Shown: positions 25,864-34,034 of the stretch, one piece after another
Layout of the letters: every line of letters starts with the position of its first letter
How positions within the stretch are numbered: position 1 is the stretch's first letter
Assembly (NCBI GenBank): GCA_002449765.1
Contig: DJXN01000014.1
Span: 124,001-188,000 of the forward strand
Reading direction: 5' to 3'
DNA length: 64,000 nucleotides
DNA from: Fibrobacter sp. UBA7003
Lineage (GTDB): Bacteria > Fibrobacterota > Fibrobacteria > Fibrobacterales > Fibrobacteraceae
The notes under the pieces: generated by a model
The model's database searches: none
What the model was told of the DNA's origin: nothing
The model's input: the letters and a program-made list of their open reading frames with translations, nothing else
Made by a program: the position numbers and the translations under genes

Positions 25864-27381
25864 TTACTTGATATCCGTGCGGATGAACTCGATACGACGG
25901 TTCTGCGCACGCCCTTCAGGGGTTTTGTTGGAGGCCACCGGCTTGGCATCGCCCATACCTTCGGTCTCAATTCGACTTTCGGAAATGCCGTTTTCAACGA
26001 GGAAGTTCTTCACGGCAGCGGCGCGGTCTGCAGAAAGCTGTTTGTTCTTATCCTTGGAACCAACGTTGTCTGTATGGCCGACAATCTTGAATGTAGCTTC
26101 GGTAAAGGTTTCCATGATGTCCACCACCTTCATGAGGGAGATGTGGGAATCAGGAGTAATAGTAGCCTTGCCGGATTCGAAGTTCACGCCTTCGAGAACG
26201 AACACCTTCTTGGGCGGCTGCGGGACTTCATCCGGGCATCCGTCTTCATCCTTATAGCTGTTCGTAGTTTCAGCCTGTTCGGGGCAGAGGTCAACGCCCT
26301 TGCACACATGAGCAAAGTTGGGGAGCAAGCCCTTGGCTTCGACCCACGGATCGCAGAGACCGTCGCGGTCGTTGTCCGCATCCGGGCAGCCGTCGTCATC
26401 CTGGTAACCGTCGAAGTCTTCAGCTTCTTCGGGGCAGTTGTCGACGCCCGTGCAGACACTTGCGTATTTATCCGTAACGCCATCTTCGGAAACCCACGGA
26501 TCGCAGAGGCCATCGGCATCGGTATCCGGGTTACGAGTTTCCTCGACCTGTTCTTCTTCCTTCACGACCTCGACCGTAGTAAGACCGATATCCAGTTTGC
26601 CCTTGCCGCGCTTCAGCATCGGCGAGGTGGACTGGCAGTAGTAGTTCGGCTTCGAAGCGGAGTGGTTCATGAACTTCGGATCGAGCGAAACGTTCGTGCG
26701 GTTCACCTTGATGAACTGGTTGAACGGGTAGTAGTTCTTGTAGATGTTGTTGTACTCCACCTTCGTCTGGCCGGCGGCCGGGTCGGCGAACACACCGTAG
26801 TAGTGGTTTTCCATGAAGATGTTGTTACGGGCAATCACGTTCGTCGGTCCCTTCAGGGCAAGGCCCGAATAGCCGTTGCGGAGCACGACGTTGTGCTCGA
26901 TGAAGGCGTCGAGGGACTTAGCACCCCAAGCGAGGATGCCGGACCAGCGGTTGCCGAACACCACGTTGTTACGGAGATGCGGGAGCGAAATGAACGCACC
27001 GATACCCGTAGCATGGTTGTCCACCACATAGCAGTGGTGAATGTAAGGAGCAGCGTTTTCACAAAGAATACCTTCAAGGCCGTTCCTCACAGTGAAGTGC
27101 GACATTTCCGCGCCCGAGGTTCCCATGACAGTCGGACCATTACGGCCACCGTCGATAATAGTTGTCAGCGGATCTTCGCCTTTCAAGACCACACCCATCA
27201 CCAGAGTGATGTTTTCGTTATAGGTGCCGCGCGCTACCTTGATGGTATCGCCAGCATCGGCGTTGCCGAGAGCATCGCCAATCTTCTGGAATTCGCCAGG
27301 CACGTTGATAATCCTTGCCATGGCGGTTCCGGAAAGAAGCAAAGCCCCGGCCGTAATGAAGACCAGTTTCTTTAGGGTCAT
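25864..27381 (-). CDS. OmpA-family protein with beta-helix and TSP3-like repeats
   Basis: 505 residues. After a signal peptide (ending ...SGTAMA) comes a right-handed parallel beta-helix (about 25-255, repeating units such as GNRWSGILAWGA and NHYYGVFAD). Calcium-binding thrombospondin type 3-like repeats follow (about 290-385: DTDADGLCDPW, DDDGCPDADNDRDGLCDPW). The C-terminal OmpA domain (about 395-505) has FKIVGHTDNVGSKDKNKQLS and GRAQNRRIEF, the peptidoglycan-binding signature. This is a surface or periplasmic protein anchored to the wall. A TTG in frame at 27399 is possible, but the ATG at 27381 gives a clean signal peptide. It is the first gene of the envelope locus. Confidence 0.86.
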   Translation of the reverse strand: MTLKKLVFITAGALLLSGTAMARIINVPGEFQKIGDALGNADAGDTIKVARGTYNENITLVMGVVLKGEDPLTTIIDGGRNGPTVMGTSGAEMSHFTVRNGLEGILCENAAPYIHHCYVVDNHATGIGAFISLPHLRNNVVFGNRWSGILAWGAKSLDAFIEHNVVLRNGYSGLALKGPTNVIARNNIFMENHYYGVFADPAAGQTKVEYNNIYKNYYPFNQFIKVNRTNVSLDPKFMNHSASKPNYYCQSTSPMLKRGKGKLDIGLTTVEVVKEEEQVEETRNPDTDADGLCDPWVSEDGVTDKYASVCTGVDNCPEEAEDFDGYQDDDGCPDADNDRDGLCDPWVEAKGLLPNFAHVCKGVDLCPEQAETTNSYKDEDGCPDEVPQPPKKVFVLEGVNFESGKATITPDSHISLMKVVDIMETFTEATFKIVGHTDNVGSKDKNKQLSADRAAAVKNFLVENGISESRIETEGMGDAKPVASNKTPEGRAQNRRIEFIRTDIK

Positions 27382-27430
27382 ACTGCTACGTTTCTCCAAT
27401 CATAGAACACATAAAATCGTTTGTTTTAGG

Positions 27431-27518
27431 TTTGCCGAATCGACAAATTCAAAAACCCAAGAGGGAATATACCTTCATAACGGGCTTCGGTCAAACGTTT
27501 TTTTGCCAAATAGACAAA
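27431..27518. repeat. Two 17-bp direct repeats flanking the OmpA-locus promoter
   Basis: TTTGCCGAATCGACAAA at 27431-27447 and TTTGCCAAATAGACAAA at 27502-27518 match at 15 of 17 positions, 71 bp apart. One lies upstream of the -35 region and one in the transcribed leader, an arrangement typical of paired operators. Confidence 0.6.
27464..27494 (-). promoter_or_regulatory. Promoter of the OmpA/TPR envelope locus
   Basis: On the minus strand TTGACC (TTG at 27492-27494) and TATATT (TATATTCC at 27464-27471) are 17 nt apart, the TTG-N20-TA spacing seen at several promoters here. The expected leader is about 75 nt. Confidence 0.65.
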
Positions 27519-27566
27519 AAAAAGCCTAAAAATGCGAAGTTAAGCCGTTACGGAAGGCAAGAATCG

Positions 27567-27767
27567 TCAATTCTCGGGGGGAAGGTTCGACTTTTCCTCC
27601 TCCTTCTTCGCGCCCTGGATCGACACGCGGATTTCCTGGCAGGTCTTCTTGATGTCCTGCAGAACCTTGCGCGCACGAGTCCCGGCAGACTTGTTGCCGC
27701 GTTCGAACTTTTCGTACTCACGTTTGAAGTTTTCCACTTCGAGATCGAGGTCGTTGACTAAGCTCAT
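27567..27767 (-). CDS. Histone H1-like DNA-binding protein
   Basis: 66 residues, highly charged and helical. The core FERGNKSAGTRARKVLQDIKK followed by QEIRVSIQ matches the short bacterial histone H1/Hc1-like family common in Bacteroidota, where the equivalent is FYxKGNKAAGTRxRKALQxLK. These proteins bind DNA and are thought to compact the nucleoid. GGGAG lies 8 nt upstream of the ATG. It is a single gene with AT-rich flanks and no strong terminator that I could find. Confidence 0.78.
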   Translation of the reverse strand: MSLVNDLDLEVENFKREYEKFERGNKSAGTRARKVLQDIKKTCQEIRVSIQGAKKEEEKSNLPPEN

Positions 27768-27879
27768 AGTTGAACTCCCTAAAAAGATGCTTTTTGGAAA
27801 ATAAATAAAGTTTTTCGCAAAAATTCGCTATTTTGTAAAAACAATTTTACGTTTACGGATTATTACACGATTTTTTGGC

Positions 27880-27899
27880 TTGTCAACAGGTTATCAACA
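27880..27899 (+). other. Two DnaA-box-like 9-mers in tandem
   Basis: TTGTCAACA (27880-27888) and TTATCAACA (27891-27899) are each within one or two changes of TTATCCACA and lie 2 bp apart, at the 3' end of mqnD next to an AT-rich gap. It may be chance. Confidence 0.3.
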
Positions 27900-28709
27900 C
27901 CCTGAGGCCGTCCAGAGGCATTCCAAGGCGCGGCGACCGTCCACTCCCACATCCCTGGAGAAGTCGTTGACGAACATCCGAATGTGCGACTCGATGACCT
28001 TTTCGTCGGAAATTTGCGCCTTTTCACGGATGAACGGAGTCACAAGCTCAATCCGATTTTGCGCCTCGAGCAGGCTTCGGCGAATTTCGCATTCGACATT
28101 CCTTACAACTTCATCTGAAAGCGAGCGGCGAGATACAGCTATTCCAAGCGGAATCGGCGAACCAGTATGCTCTTCCCAGTAAGCACCGAGATCCTGCAGC
28201 ATGTGAAGTCCGTCACGTTTCCAGGTGAAGCGATGCTCATGAATGGTGACCCCCTGGGCCGCAGACTTGTCTAGCAGCGAGGAATAGACCTCGTTGAAAA
28301 GGGCGTAACGCACCTGCGGTGCACACACGCCAGGACGGCCAGACTTGTCGCCATATTCGCGCGAAAACCAGAAGCGGAACAGGAGCGCGGCCGTCGTATT
28401 TGCTCCGGGAAGGACAGTTTCCTGTGCAGGGTCGAAGGTGCTGGAGCCCGAAGAGAGCAGGAGCGGGCCACAGCCATACCCGATGGCGCCACCGCACCCG
28501 AGGCACACGTAGCGGTCACGAATCTTCGGATAGACCTGTGCGCTCACCTTCGCCACGTCGAGTTCGCCGCGCAACACCATCTCGTTCAGGGTCTGCACAT
28601 CGGCAAAATGCACGTCCCATTCAAAGGGGGACTTTTCGAGACCACGGACGAGTGCTTCGTAGATGTAGGTGTCGTTGGGACAGGTGGAGATGCCGAGGGA
28701 AAGACGCAT
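27894..28709 (-). CDS. mqnD: 1,4-dihydroxy-6-naphthoate synthase MqnD
   Basis: 271 residues. The N-terminal LGISTCPNDTYIYEAL is the MqnD signature. ELDVAKVSAQVYPKI and GCGGAIGYGCGPLLLS further on match the periplasmic-binding-protein fold of the MqnA/MqnD family. MqnD cleaves cyclic dehypoxanthine futalosine to 1,4-dihydroxy-6-naphthoate and a nucleoside product. Together with MqnB next door it shows that menaquinone is made by the futalosine rather than the chorismate/MenFDHCEB route. It lies 47 nt after mqnB. Confidence 0.93.
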   Translation of the reverse strand: MRLSLGISTCPNDTYIYEALVRGLEKSPFEWDVHFADVQTLNEMVLRGELDVAKVSAQVYPKIRDRYVCLGCGGAIGYGCGPLLLSSGSSTFDPAQETVLPGANTTAALLFRFWFSREYGDKSGRPGVCAPQVRYALFNEVYSSLLDKSAAQGVTIHEHRFTWKRDGLHMLQDLGAYWEEHTGSPIPLGIAVSRRSLSDEVVRNVECEIRRSLLEAQNRIELVTPFIREKAQISDEKVIESHIRMFVNDFSRDVGVDGRRALECLWTASGC

Positions 28710-28756
28710 GGTTAATGGATGATTGATGATAGATGAAGGGAGGTGCGGGAGGCGGG

Positions 28757-29404
28757 TTAAAGGTTATCCAAGACCTGCTCCTTGAGGGCTTTCAGCGCCT
28801 CGGGGATACGCCAGGCGGAAGTGTCACGGTCGGTAGCGATGTTGCTCACGGCACGGAACTGATAGCCACTCACGCCAAAACGCTTGCATACGGCAAAGCA
28901 GGCGGCCCCCTCCATGGTCTCAACATCGGCATCGAAAAGCGCGGAGCGGCGGGAAGCGAGGTAGGCAGTGCCCGTGCAGCAGTTGACGGTGACGCCCGAA
29001 ACGGAACGGACCGTCGCAAGGGGAAGCGTCAAGAACCGCGGAGAATCTCCCCTATAGGAAACGGTCGCACCGGAAACATCTCCCCAGGGAACAAAATGCC
29101 CTTCTCGCGTTTGAACTCCGATATCACCCACGATTTCGGAATCGACGCGGACCACCTCGCCCACCCCGATACCGCGGCCCGGATACGCACCGCAAACACC
29201 CACCTGGACAACTCGGTCATACTTGCCCTGGGAAAGGAACTGAGCAAGGTTCACGGAAAAATCAAGAAGGCCCACCCCGCAGACGGCCAATTCCAAAGCG
29301 CTGTTCAGGGGCTGGGGCGTAGACGACGCCACGACGGCCGAAATCTTCGGGAACAGGGCGCTGAATTCTTGCTTGGATGCAAACGCGACGAGGGTCTTGC
29401 TCAT
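28757..29404 (-). CDS. mqnB: Futalosine hydrolase MqnB
   Basis: 215 residues from the ATG at 29404. MSKTLVAFASKQEFSAL and VQVGVCGAYPGRGIGVGEVVRV resemble the nucleoside phosphorylase/hydrolase fold. EGAACFAVCKRFGVSGYQFRAVSNIA near 175 contains the conserved ME-GAA and SN region. MqnB releases hypoxanthine from futalosine to give dehypoxanthine futalosine. A longer frame reaches 29542 but runs into pfkB; the start at 29404 is 11 nt past the pfkB stop and gives a family-typical N-terminus. It is co-transcribed with mqnD. Confidence 0.93.
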   Translation of the reverse strand: MSKTLVAFASKQEFSALFPKISAVVASSTPQPLNSALELAVCGVGLLDFSVNLAQFLSQGKYDRVVQVGVCGAYPGRGIGVGEVVRVDSEIVGDIGVQTREGHFVPWGDVSGATVSYRGDSPRFLTLPLATVRSVSGVTVNCCTGTAYLASRRSALFDADVETMEGAACFAVCKRFGVSGYQFRAVSNIATDRDTSAWRIPEALKALKEQVLDNL

Positions 29405-29415
29405 GGCAGCCCCCG

Positions 29416-30372
29416 TTACTCGAGTCTTTCCACTTCGGACTTGAGTTCGCCTTCGAGTTCCGCAATCCTTTCGAGCGAAAGCATCCAGGGTTTTTCGACT
29501 TCGCAACGAGCGACGGCTACCGCGGTAGATTTCACGAGGCATTCTTCGAAATCAAGCCCCATGCTGTCGGCATAGAGCCAACCCGCAAAGAAGGAATCGC
29601 CGGCCCCTACATTGTTCTGGACCTCGATTGTGGTAGGCTGCAGAATCAGTTCCTGGAACTTCTTCTCCACAAGCCTGAACGCATGGACCGGAGATTCCTC
29701 GTCGGTCACCACCAGGTTCTTGATGGGGAGGCGTTCCAGGACGGCTGTCGCCGTCATCTTCCAGAACTGCGGACTAGACATCACCTGCGGAATTCCCAGA
29801 CGCGAAAGAAGCTTGCAATACTCCTGCAAGTTTATCTTCAGCAATTCGACGCCCTTGGCAAGCCAGGCATCGACATTCTCGATTGCATCGATGTAAATCT
29901 TTTTGCCCGCGAAGTCGAGATTATTTATCAGCGTAACATCAAAGCCCTGCGGGAATGTGCCGCACAAAGCCACGCTCTGCGTCGAATTCCAGTACTCGTT
30001 GAGACTCTGGATAAAGTCGTCATTCTCGGACGGGGTAATAATCGGGGAAGGTTCAATCAGCTCGGTTGAACTGCCCTCGCTCACGATTGTCGTGCAGATG
30101 CGGGTCGGCTCCTTGATCCACACGGGAGCCTGGTTGATTCCGCAAGCCGAAATTTCATCGAAAATGCGCGGGCCGTATTCCGAGCCCAGGAAGTGCATCA
30201 TCAGCGGAGAACCACCCAGGAGTTGCAGCACGCGTCCACAGTTGATTCCCTTGCCCGAAGCGTATTCCTCGACTTTCGAGACACGATGGACTTCGCCCAG
30301 CGTAAATTTGTCCACAAAGAACAGGCGCTGCCAGGCGGGATTGAGACCGAGAATCAACGTTTCCTGAGGCAT
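29416..30372 (-). CDS. PfkB-family sugar kinase (1-phosphofructokinase-like)
   Basis: 318 residues. It opens TLILGLNPAWQRLFFVDKFTLGEVHR, has the PfkB signature EYASGKGINCGRVLQLLGG near 40 and the catalytic C-terminal motif NNVGAGDSFFAGWLYADS near 255, where the Asp is the base. The GxNPAxD-type N-terminus and overall length resemble FruK/LacC (1-phosphofructokinase or tagatose-6-phosphate kinase). No PTS gene is nearby, so the substrate is not certain. It begins 8 nt after tyrS and is followed 11 nt later by mqnB, so all four genes probably share a transcript. Confidence 0.85.
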   Translation of the reverse strand: MPQETLILGLNPAWQRLFFVDKFTLGEVHRVSKVEEYASGKGINCGRVLQLLGGSPLMMHFLGSEYGPRIFDEISACGINQAPVWIKEPTRICTTIVSEGSSTELIEPSPIITPSENDDFIQSLNEYWNSTQSVALCGTFPQGFDVTLINNLDFAGKKIYIDAIENVDAWLAKGVELLKINLQEYCKLLSRLGIPQVMSSPQFWKMTATAVLERLPIKNLVVTDEESPVHAFRLVEKKFQELILQPTTIEVQNNVGAGDSFFAGWLYADSMGLDFEECLVKSTAVAVARCEVEKPWMLSLERIAELEGELKSEVERLE

Positions 30373-30380
30373 AATTCTCC

Positions 30381-31598
30381 CTAGAAATTCACCTTGTAGA
30401 ATTTGCGCTTGCCCACCTGGACGACAAGATTATCGCCGCCCTTGATTTCAATCTGGGCCTGCGGGTCGGCAAGCTTTTCGCCGGCAACCTTCACGCCGCC
30501 GTTCTGGACCATGCGGCGGGCTTCGCCCTTAGAGGCGAAGGCCTTGATTTCTACAAGCAGGTCCAGGGCACCGTAGGTGCCGGGAGCCACGCTGCATTCG
30601 GCCGCATCGCTCGGGATAGCGTTACCACTGTGGATTTCGCGTTCCTTCGCGGCTGCAGCTTCGGCAGCTTCGGCACCGTAGTACTGCGTCACGATATCGA
30701 TGGCGAGGCGATGCTTGGCATCGTTCGGGTTCATCTTGCCTGCGGCAATGTCTGCCATCATCTGCTTGATTTCTGCAAGCGGAATGTTCGTCAGGAGTTC
30801 GAACCAGTTCTCGACGATGCTGTCGGCGAGGCTGTAAATCTTGTGGTACATCACGTCGGCGGGTTCGTTGAGGCCCACGTAGTTACCGATGGACTTACTC
30901 ATCTTGACCTTGCCATCCGTACCGAGCAAAATCGGCATAAAGAGACCAATCTGCGGTTCCATGCCTTCGAAAATCTGGAGGTCACGACCGCGCAACACGT
31001 TGAACTTCTGGTCGGTGCCGCCCAATTCCACGTCGCTCTTGATAGCGACGGAATCGTAGCCCTGCATCATCGGGTACATGAATTCGTGCAGGCTAATCGG
31101 CGTATTGGCCGTGTAGCGATTGTGAAAGTCTTCGCGTTCAAGCATCTGGGCCACGGTAAACTGACCCATGAGTTCGGTCACCTTGCTGAACGGGAGCTTG
31201 GAGAACCATTCGCCGTTGTAGTGGATTTCCACCTGGTCGCGGCGTACGACCTTGAAGAACTGTTCCTGGTATTCCTTCGCGTTCTCGAGCACCTGTTCGT
31301 GCGTGAGGCGCGGGCGGGCTTTGTTGCGACCGCTCGGGTCACCAATCTGGGCCGTGTAGTCTCCCACGATGAGCACGACGGTATGACCGAGGTCCTGGAA
31401 CTGGCGGAGTTTGCGCATCACGACCGTATGGCCGAAGTGCACGTCCGGGGCAGTCGGGTCGACACCCATCTTGATACGGAGCGGGACTCCGGTATCGTAG
31501 GACTTCTGGAGTTTCTTTTCGAGTTCTTCCTGCGGCACGACGTCGATGACGCCGCGCATCAAAATATCAAGCTGTTCCTTAACGGGACGAAATTGCAT
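30381..31598 (-). CDS. tyrS: Tyrosyl-tRNA synthetase
   Basis: 405 residues. The class I signature is DVHFGHTVVM (HIGH-type) near 43-52, and the KMSKS motif appears as VKMSKSIGNY near 225. The C-terminal S4 RNA-binding domain (about 340-405) has FASKGEARRMVQNGGVKVAGE. It charges tRNA-Tyr. The start at 31598 has AAGGAA 5 nt upstream; the open frame upstream of it is not TyrS-like. Lengths and motifs are those of the TyrZ-type (class 2) bacterial enzyme. It is the first gene of tyrS-pfkB-mqnB-mqnD. Confidence 0.96.
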   Translation of the reverse strand: MQFRPVKEQLDILMRGVIDVVPQEELEKKLQKSYDTGVPLRIKMGVDPTAPDVHFGHTVVMRKLRQFQDLGHTVVLIVGDYTAQIGDPSGRNKARPRLTHEQVLENAKEYQEQFFKVVRRDQVEIHYNGEWFSKLPFSKVTELMGQFTVAQMLEREDFHNRYTANTPISLHEFMYPMMQGYDSVAIKSDVELGGTDQKFNVLRGRDLQIFEGMEPQIGLFMPILLGTDGKVKMSKSIGNYVGLNEPADVMYHKIYSLADSIVENWFELLTNIPLAEIKQMMADIAAGKMNPNDAKHRLAIDIVTQYYGAEAAEAAAAKEREIHSGNAIPSDAAECSVAPGTYGALDLLVEIKAFASKGEARRMVQNGGVKVAGEKLADPQAQIEIKGGDNLVVQVGKRKFYKVNF

Positions 31599-31789
31599 AA
31601 TGGTTCCTTGTTTTTCGGAGGGAAATATAGAATTAGTGCTTGAAATGAATTGTAAACTCATTCAACACAATGCGGTTCTTTATCGCATTATCGGTCTTTT
31701 ACCGCACAGAAGACCACAAAAAAACAAGTGCCGACGTCATGTATTCGTAGAACACATACTTTTTTTCAAAAAAACAACAAAAAAAAGCC

Positions 31790-31819
31790 TTGATTTGGGG
31801 CAATAGATAGTTATCTTTA
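31790..31819 (+). promoter_or_regulatory. Promoter of the 208-residue outer-membrane protein gene
   Basis: TTGATT at 31790-31795, 16 nt, then TATCTT at 31812-31817 (extended TATCTTTA). AGGAG precedes the ATG at 31849. Confidence 0.55.
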
Positions 31820-31848
31820 TTTTATCCAAAAATAATCTAGGAGAATAA

Positions 31849-32475
31849 ATGAAAAACATTTTTTGTATCGTTGCCATTGCGTCCGCACTCAGCTTCGCAG
31901 CATCTGAGCCTAAAACCCATGATGGGTTTTTCCTGAGTTTCGCTTTGGGCATGGGATACCAGGCAATCCATTTCGTTGCCGATGATGGGGATGATCTGCA
32001 CAGCCTCAGCGAATCCGGAGCCGCCACCGACATCGACGTAAAAATAGGCGGACGAATAGCCAACAACACCCTCCTGCATTTGACCCTTGCTGGAACAACG
32101 AAAACAGGAACCGTAGGCGACGACGATTACTACGGCGACGACGACATCAAAGCCAACATGTCCCTTCTCGGCTTGGGGGTCACCTATTATTTTGGCGGTA
32201 ACTTTTTCGCCACTGGTTCTCTCGGAATAAGCCAGTTCCATGCCAATAGTGACGTGCGGACATTCGAAGCCACTGTTAATGCCAGCGCAAACACTCCTGC
32301 GGATGTCAACTCCGGGTTCGGCTTTCAAGTTGGCGGTGGCAAGGAATGGTGGGTCAGTGACAACTGGGGAATCGGAGCATCGGCAGCACTTCTTTTTGGT
32401 TTTGCAAATACTGTTTATGATGACAGTGAATCGTCCTTGGGCATAACACTGCGATTAACCGCAACCTGGAACTAA
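31849..32475 (+). CDS. Small outer-membrane beta-barrel protein
   Basis: 208 residues. A signal peptide (MKNIFCIVAIASALSFAAS) precedes alternating strands with aromatic ends (FFLSFALGMGYQAIHF, MSLLGLGVTYYFG, FFATGSLGISQF, GFGFQVGGGKEWWVSDNW) and a C-terminal LGITLRLTATW. The layout is that of an 8-stranded OmpX/OmpA-like barrel with acidic loops (DDDYYGDDD). The function is unknown. It is a single gene with its own promoter and convergent with the enhancer-binding-protein gene. Confidence 0.75.
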   Translation: MKNIFCIVAIASALSFAASEPKTHDGFFLSFALGMGYQAIHFVADDGDDLHSLSESGAATDIDVKIGGRIANNTLLHLTLAGTTKTGTVGDDDYYGDDDIKANMSLLGLGVTYYFGGNFFATGSLGISQFHANSDVRTFEATVNASANTPADVNSGFGFQVGGGKEWWVSDNWGIGASAALLFGFANTVYDDSESSLGITLRLTATWN

Positions 32476-32492
32476 AATTTCCAGCAAAAAAT

Positions 32493-34022
32493 CTATTTTC
32501 CAAAACCAGCGAGGTCTATACCGAGCTGGTTTATTTTGTACGTAAGAATGCGCGGAGTCGTGGAAAGACTGCGCGCCGCAGCGGCGACTTTTCCCTTGCT
32601 ACTCTTGAGGGCATCGCAAATAATATCCTTCTCGTAGGCCTCCACCATGAGTTTCAGATTGCCGTTCACGGGAGTGCCGCTCGTCTCTGCAGTCTGGAGC
32701 GTGGTCGGGAAATGGTGCGGGTAGATGACGTCTTCGTCAGCAACGAGGACGGCGCGCTCAATACCATTTTCCAGTTCGCGCACGTTTCCGGGCCACGGGT
32801 AACTCATGAGCATGTTGATGGTCGTACGTGCAAGGCGGCGCACGTTCTTGCCCACGATGCGGCAGTAATGCTCCACAAAGTGGTCCGCCAAAAGCACGAT
32901 GTCCGTCTTACGGTTCCTGAGCGGCGGCACGTAGATCGGGAAGATGTGCAGCTGGTAATAGAGGTCTTCACGGAAGGTTCCCTCTTCGACCATCTGCTGC
33001 AGGTTCTTGGTGGTGGCAGCAATCACGCGCACGTTCACCTTTTTAGAGATGCGGGCGCCAATGCGTTCCACTTCGCCGTTCTGCAACAGGCGCAAGAGTT
33101 TCACCTGAAGGTTCGGCGAGAGTTCGCCCACTTCGTCGAGGAACAGCGTGCCGCCTTCGGCCTGTTCTACGCGGCCGGGAGTCTCGGCAAATACGCCCAC
33201 GAGGGCACCACGCACGCTGCCGAACAGTTCGCGGTCCAACACCGATTCCGGCATGGAGGCGCAATGGACGCGGACGAACGGGCCCATGTTGCGGTCGGAG
33301 CGATAGTGGATGGCTTCGGCCACGAGACCCTTTCCCGTACCCACCTCGCCCACGACGAGTGCGGGGAGCGGACTGCGAGAAACCTGGTCAATCTGTGCAT
33401 ACACGCGCTGCATTTCGCTGGAGCGACCGATAATGTTGTCGGGCTGGAAACGGTCCTTGAGTTCGAGCGTCAAGCGTTCGTTCTCGGCCTTCAGGAGTTC
33501 ATTTTCTTCGCGGGCCTCGCGCCGGAGCTTAACCGCCGCCGCAAGCATCTGCGCGATGATTTCAAGCAGGCGGAGCTTTTCGGGAAGTTCGTCTTCGACC
33601 GGATTCTGCACGTCGGCACTGAAGGCGCCAATCACCTGGTGCTCCATAATCACAGGCACGCAGAGGAACGCCTTGTCCTCCGTCTTGCCGCGGCCCGTAC
33701 GGTCGAGGAAGTCCGGATCCTTCGCGACCGAGGGAATGATAATCGGCTTGCCCGTTTCCACGACGCGGCCGGTAATGCCCTCGCCCACCTTATAGCGGCC
33801 CTTGCGCGCCTGGCGACTGCTCAAGCCTTCCGCAATTTCGATGGAAATTTCGCCAGTATGGCGATTGTACAAGGTGAGGGTCGCATGCTCCACGCCCATC
33901 GTGGATTCCACCACTTCCAAAATCGGATGCGCGACACTCTCGAAATCGAGTGTCTGGTTCAAAATGGAGCTGATCTTGTAGAGCAGCTCCAGTTCCTGGA
34001 TTTTGGATTGCGAGGAGGACAT
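32493..34022 (-). CDS. GAF-AAA+-Fis regulator of the NtrC/NifA type with altered GAFTGA loop
   Basis: 509 residues: GAF domain (about 20-165), helical linker, AAA+ domain (about 196-430) and C-terminal Fis-type HTH (about 460-509, GKVAAAARSLSTTPRILTYKI). Walker A GEVGTGK (225-231) and Walker B GTLFLDE (291-297) are intact, as is FREDLYYQL. The loop that contacts sigma-54 normally reads GAFTGA; here it is GALVGV (272-277). That change is expected to weaken or abolish classical sigma-54 activation. The gene follows a lipoprotein gene by 12 nt and may be co-transcribed with it and the PLD gene. Confidence 0.9.
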   Translation of the reverse strand: MSSSQSKIQELELLYKISSILNQTLDFESVAHPILEVVESTMGVEHATLTLYNRHTGEISIEIAEGLSSRQARKGRYKVGEGITGRVVETGKPIIIPSVAKDPDFLDRTGRGKTEDKAFLCVPVIMEHQVIGAFSADVQNPVEDELPEKLRLLEIIAQMLAAAVKLRREAREENELLKAENERLTLELKDRFQPDNIIGRSSEMQRVYAQIDQVSRSPLPALVVGEVGTGKGLVAEAIHYRSDRNMGPFVRVHCASMPESVLDRELFGSVRGALVGVFAETPGRVEQAEGGTLFLDEVGELSPNLQVKLLRLLQNGEVERIGARISKKVNVRVIAATTKNLQQMVEEGTFREDLYYQLHIFPIYVPPLRNRKTDIVLLADHFVEHYCRIVGKNVRRLARTTINMLMSYPWPGNVRELENGIERAVLVADEDVIYPHHFPTTLQTAETSGTPVNGNLKLMVEAYEKDIICDALKSSKGKVAAAARSLSTTPRILTYKINQLGIDLAGFGK

Positions 34023-34034
34023 AGGCAGTACAGA

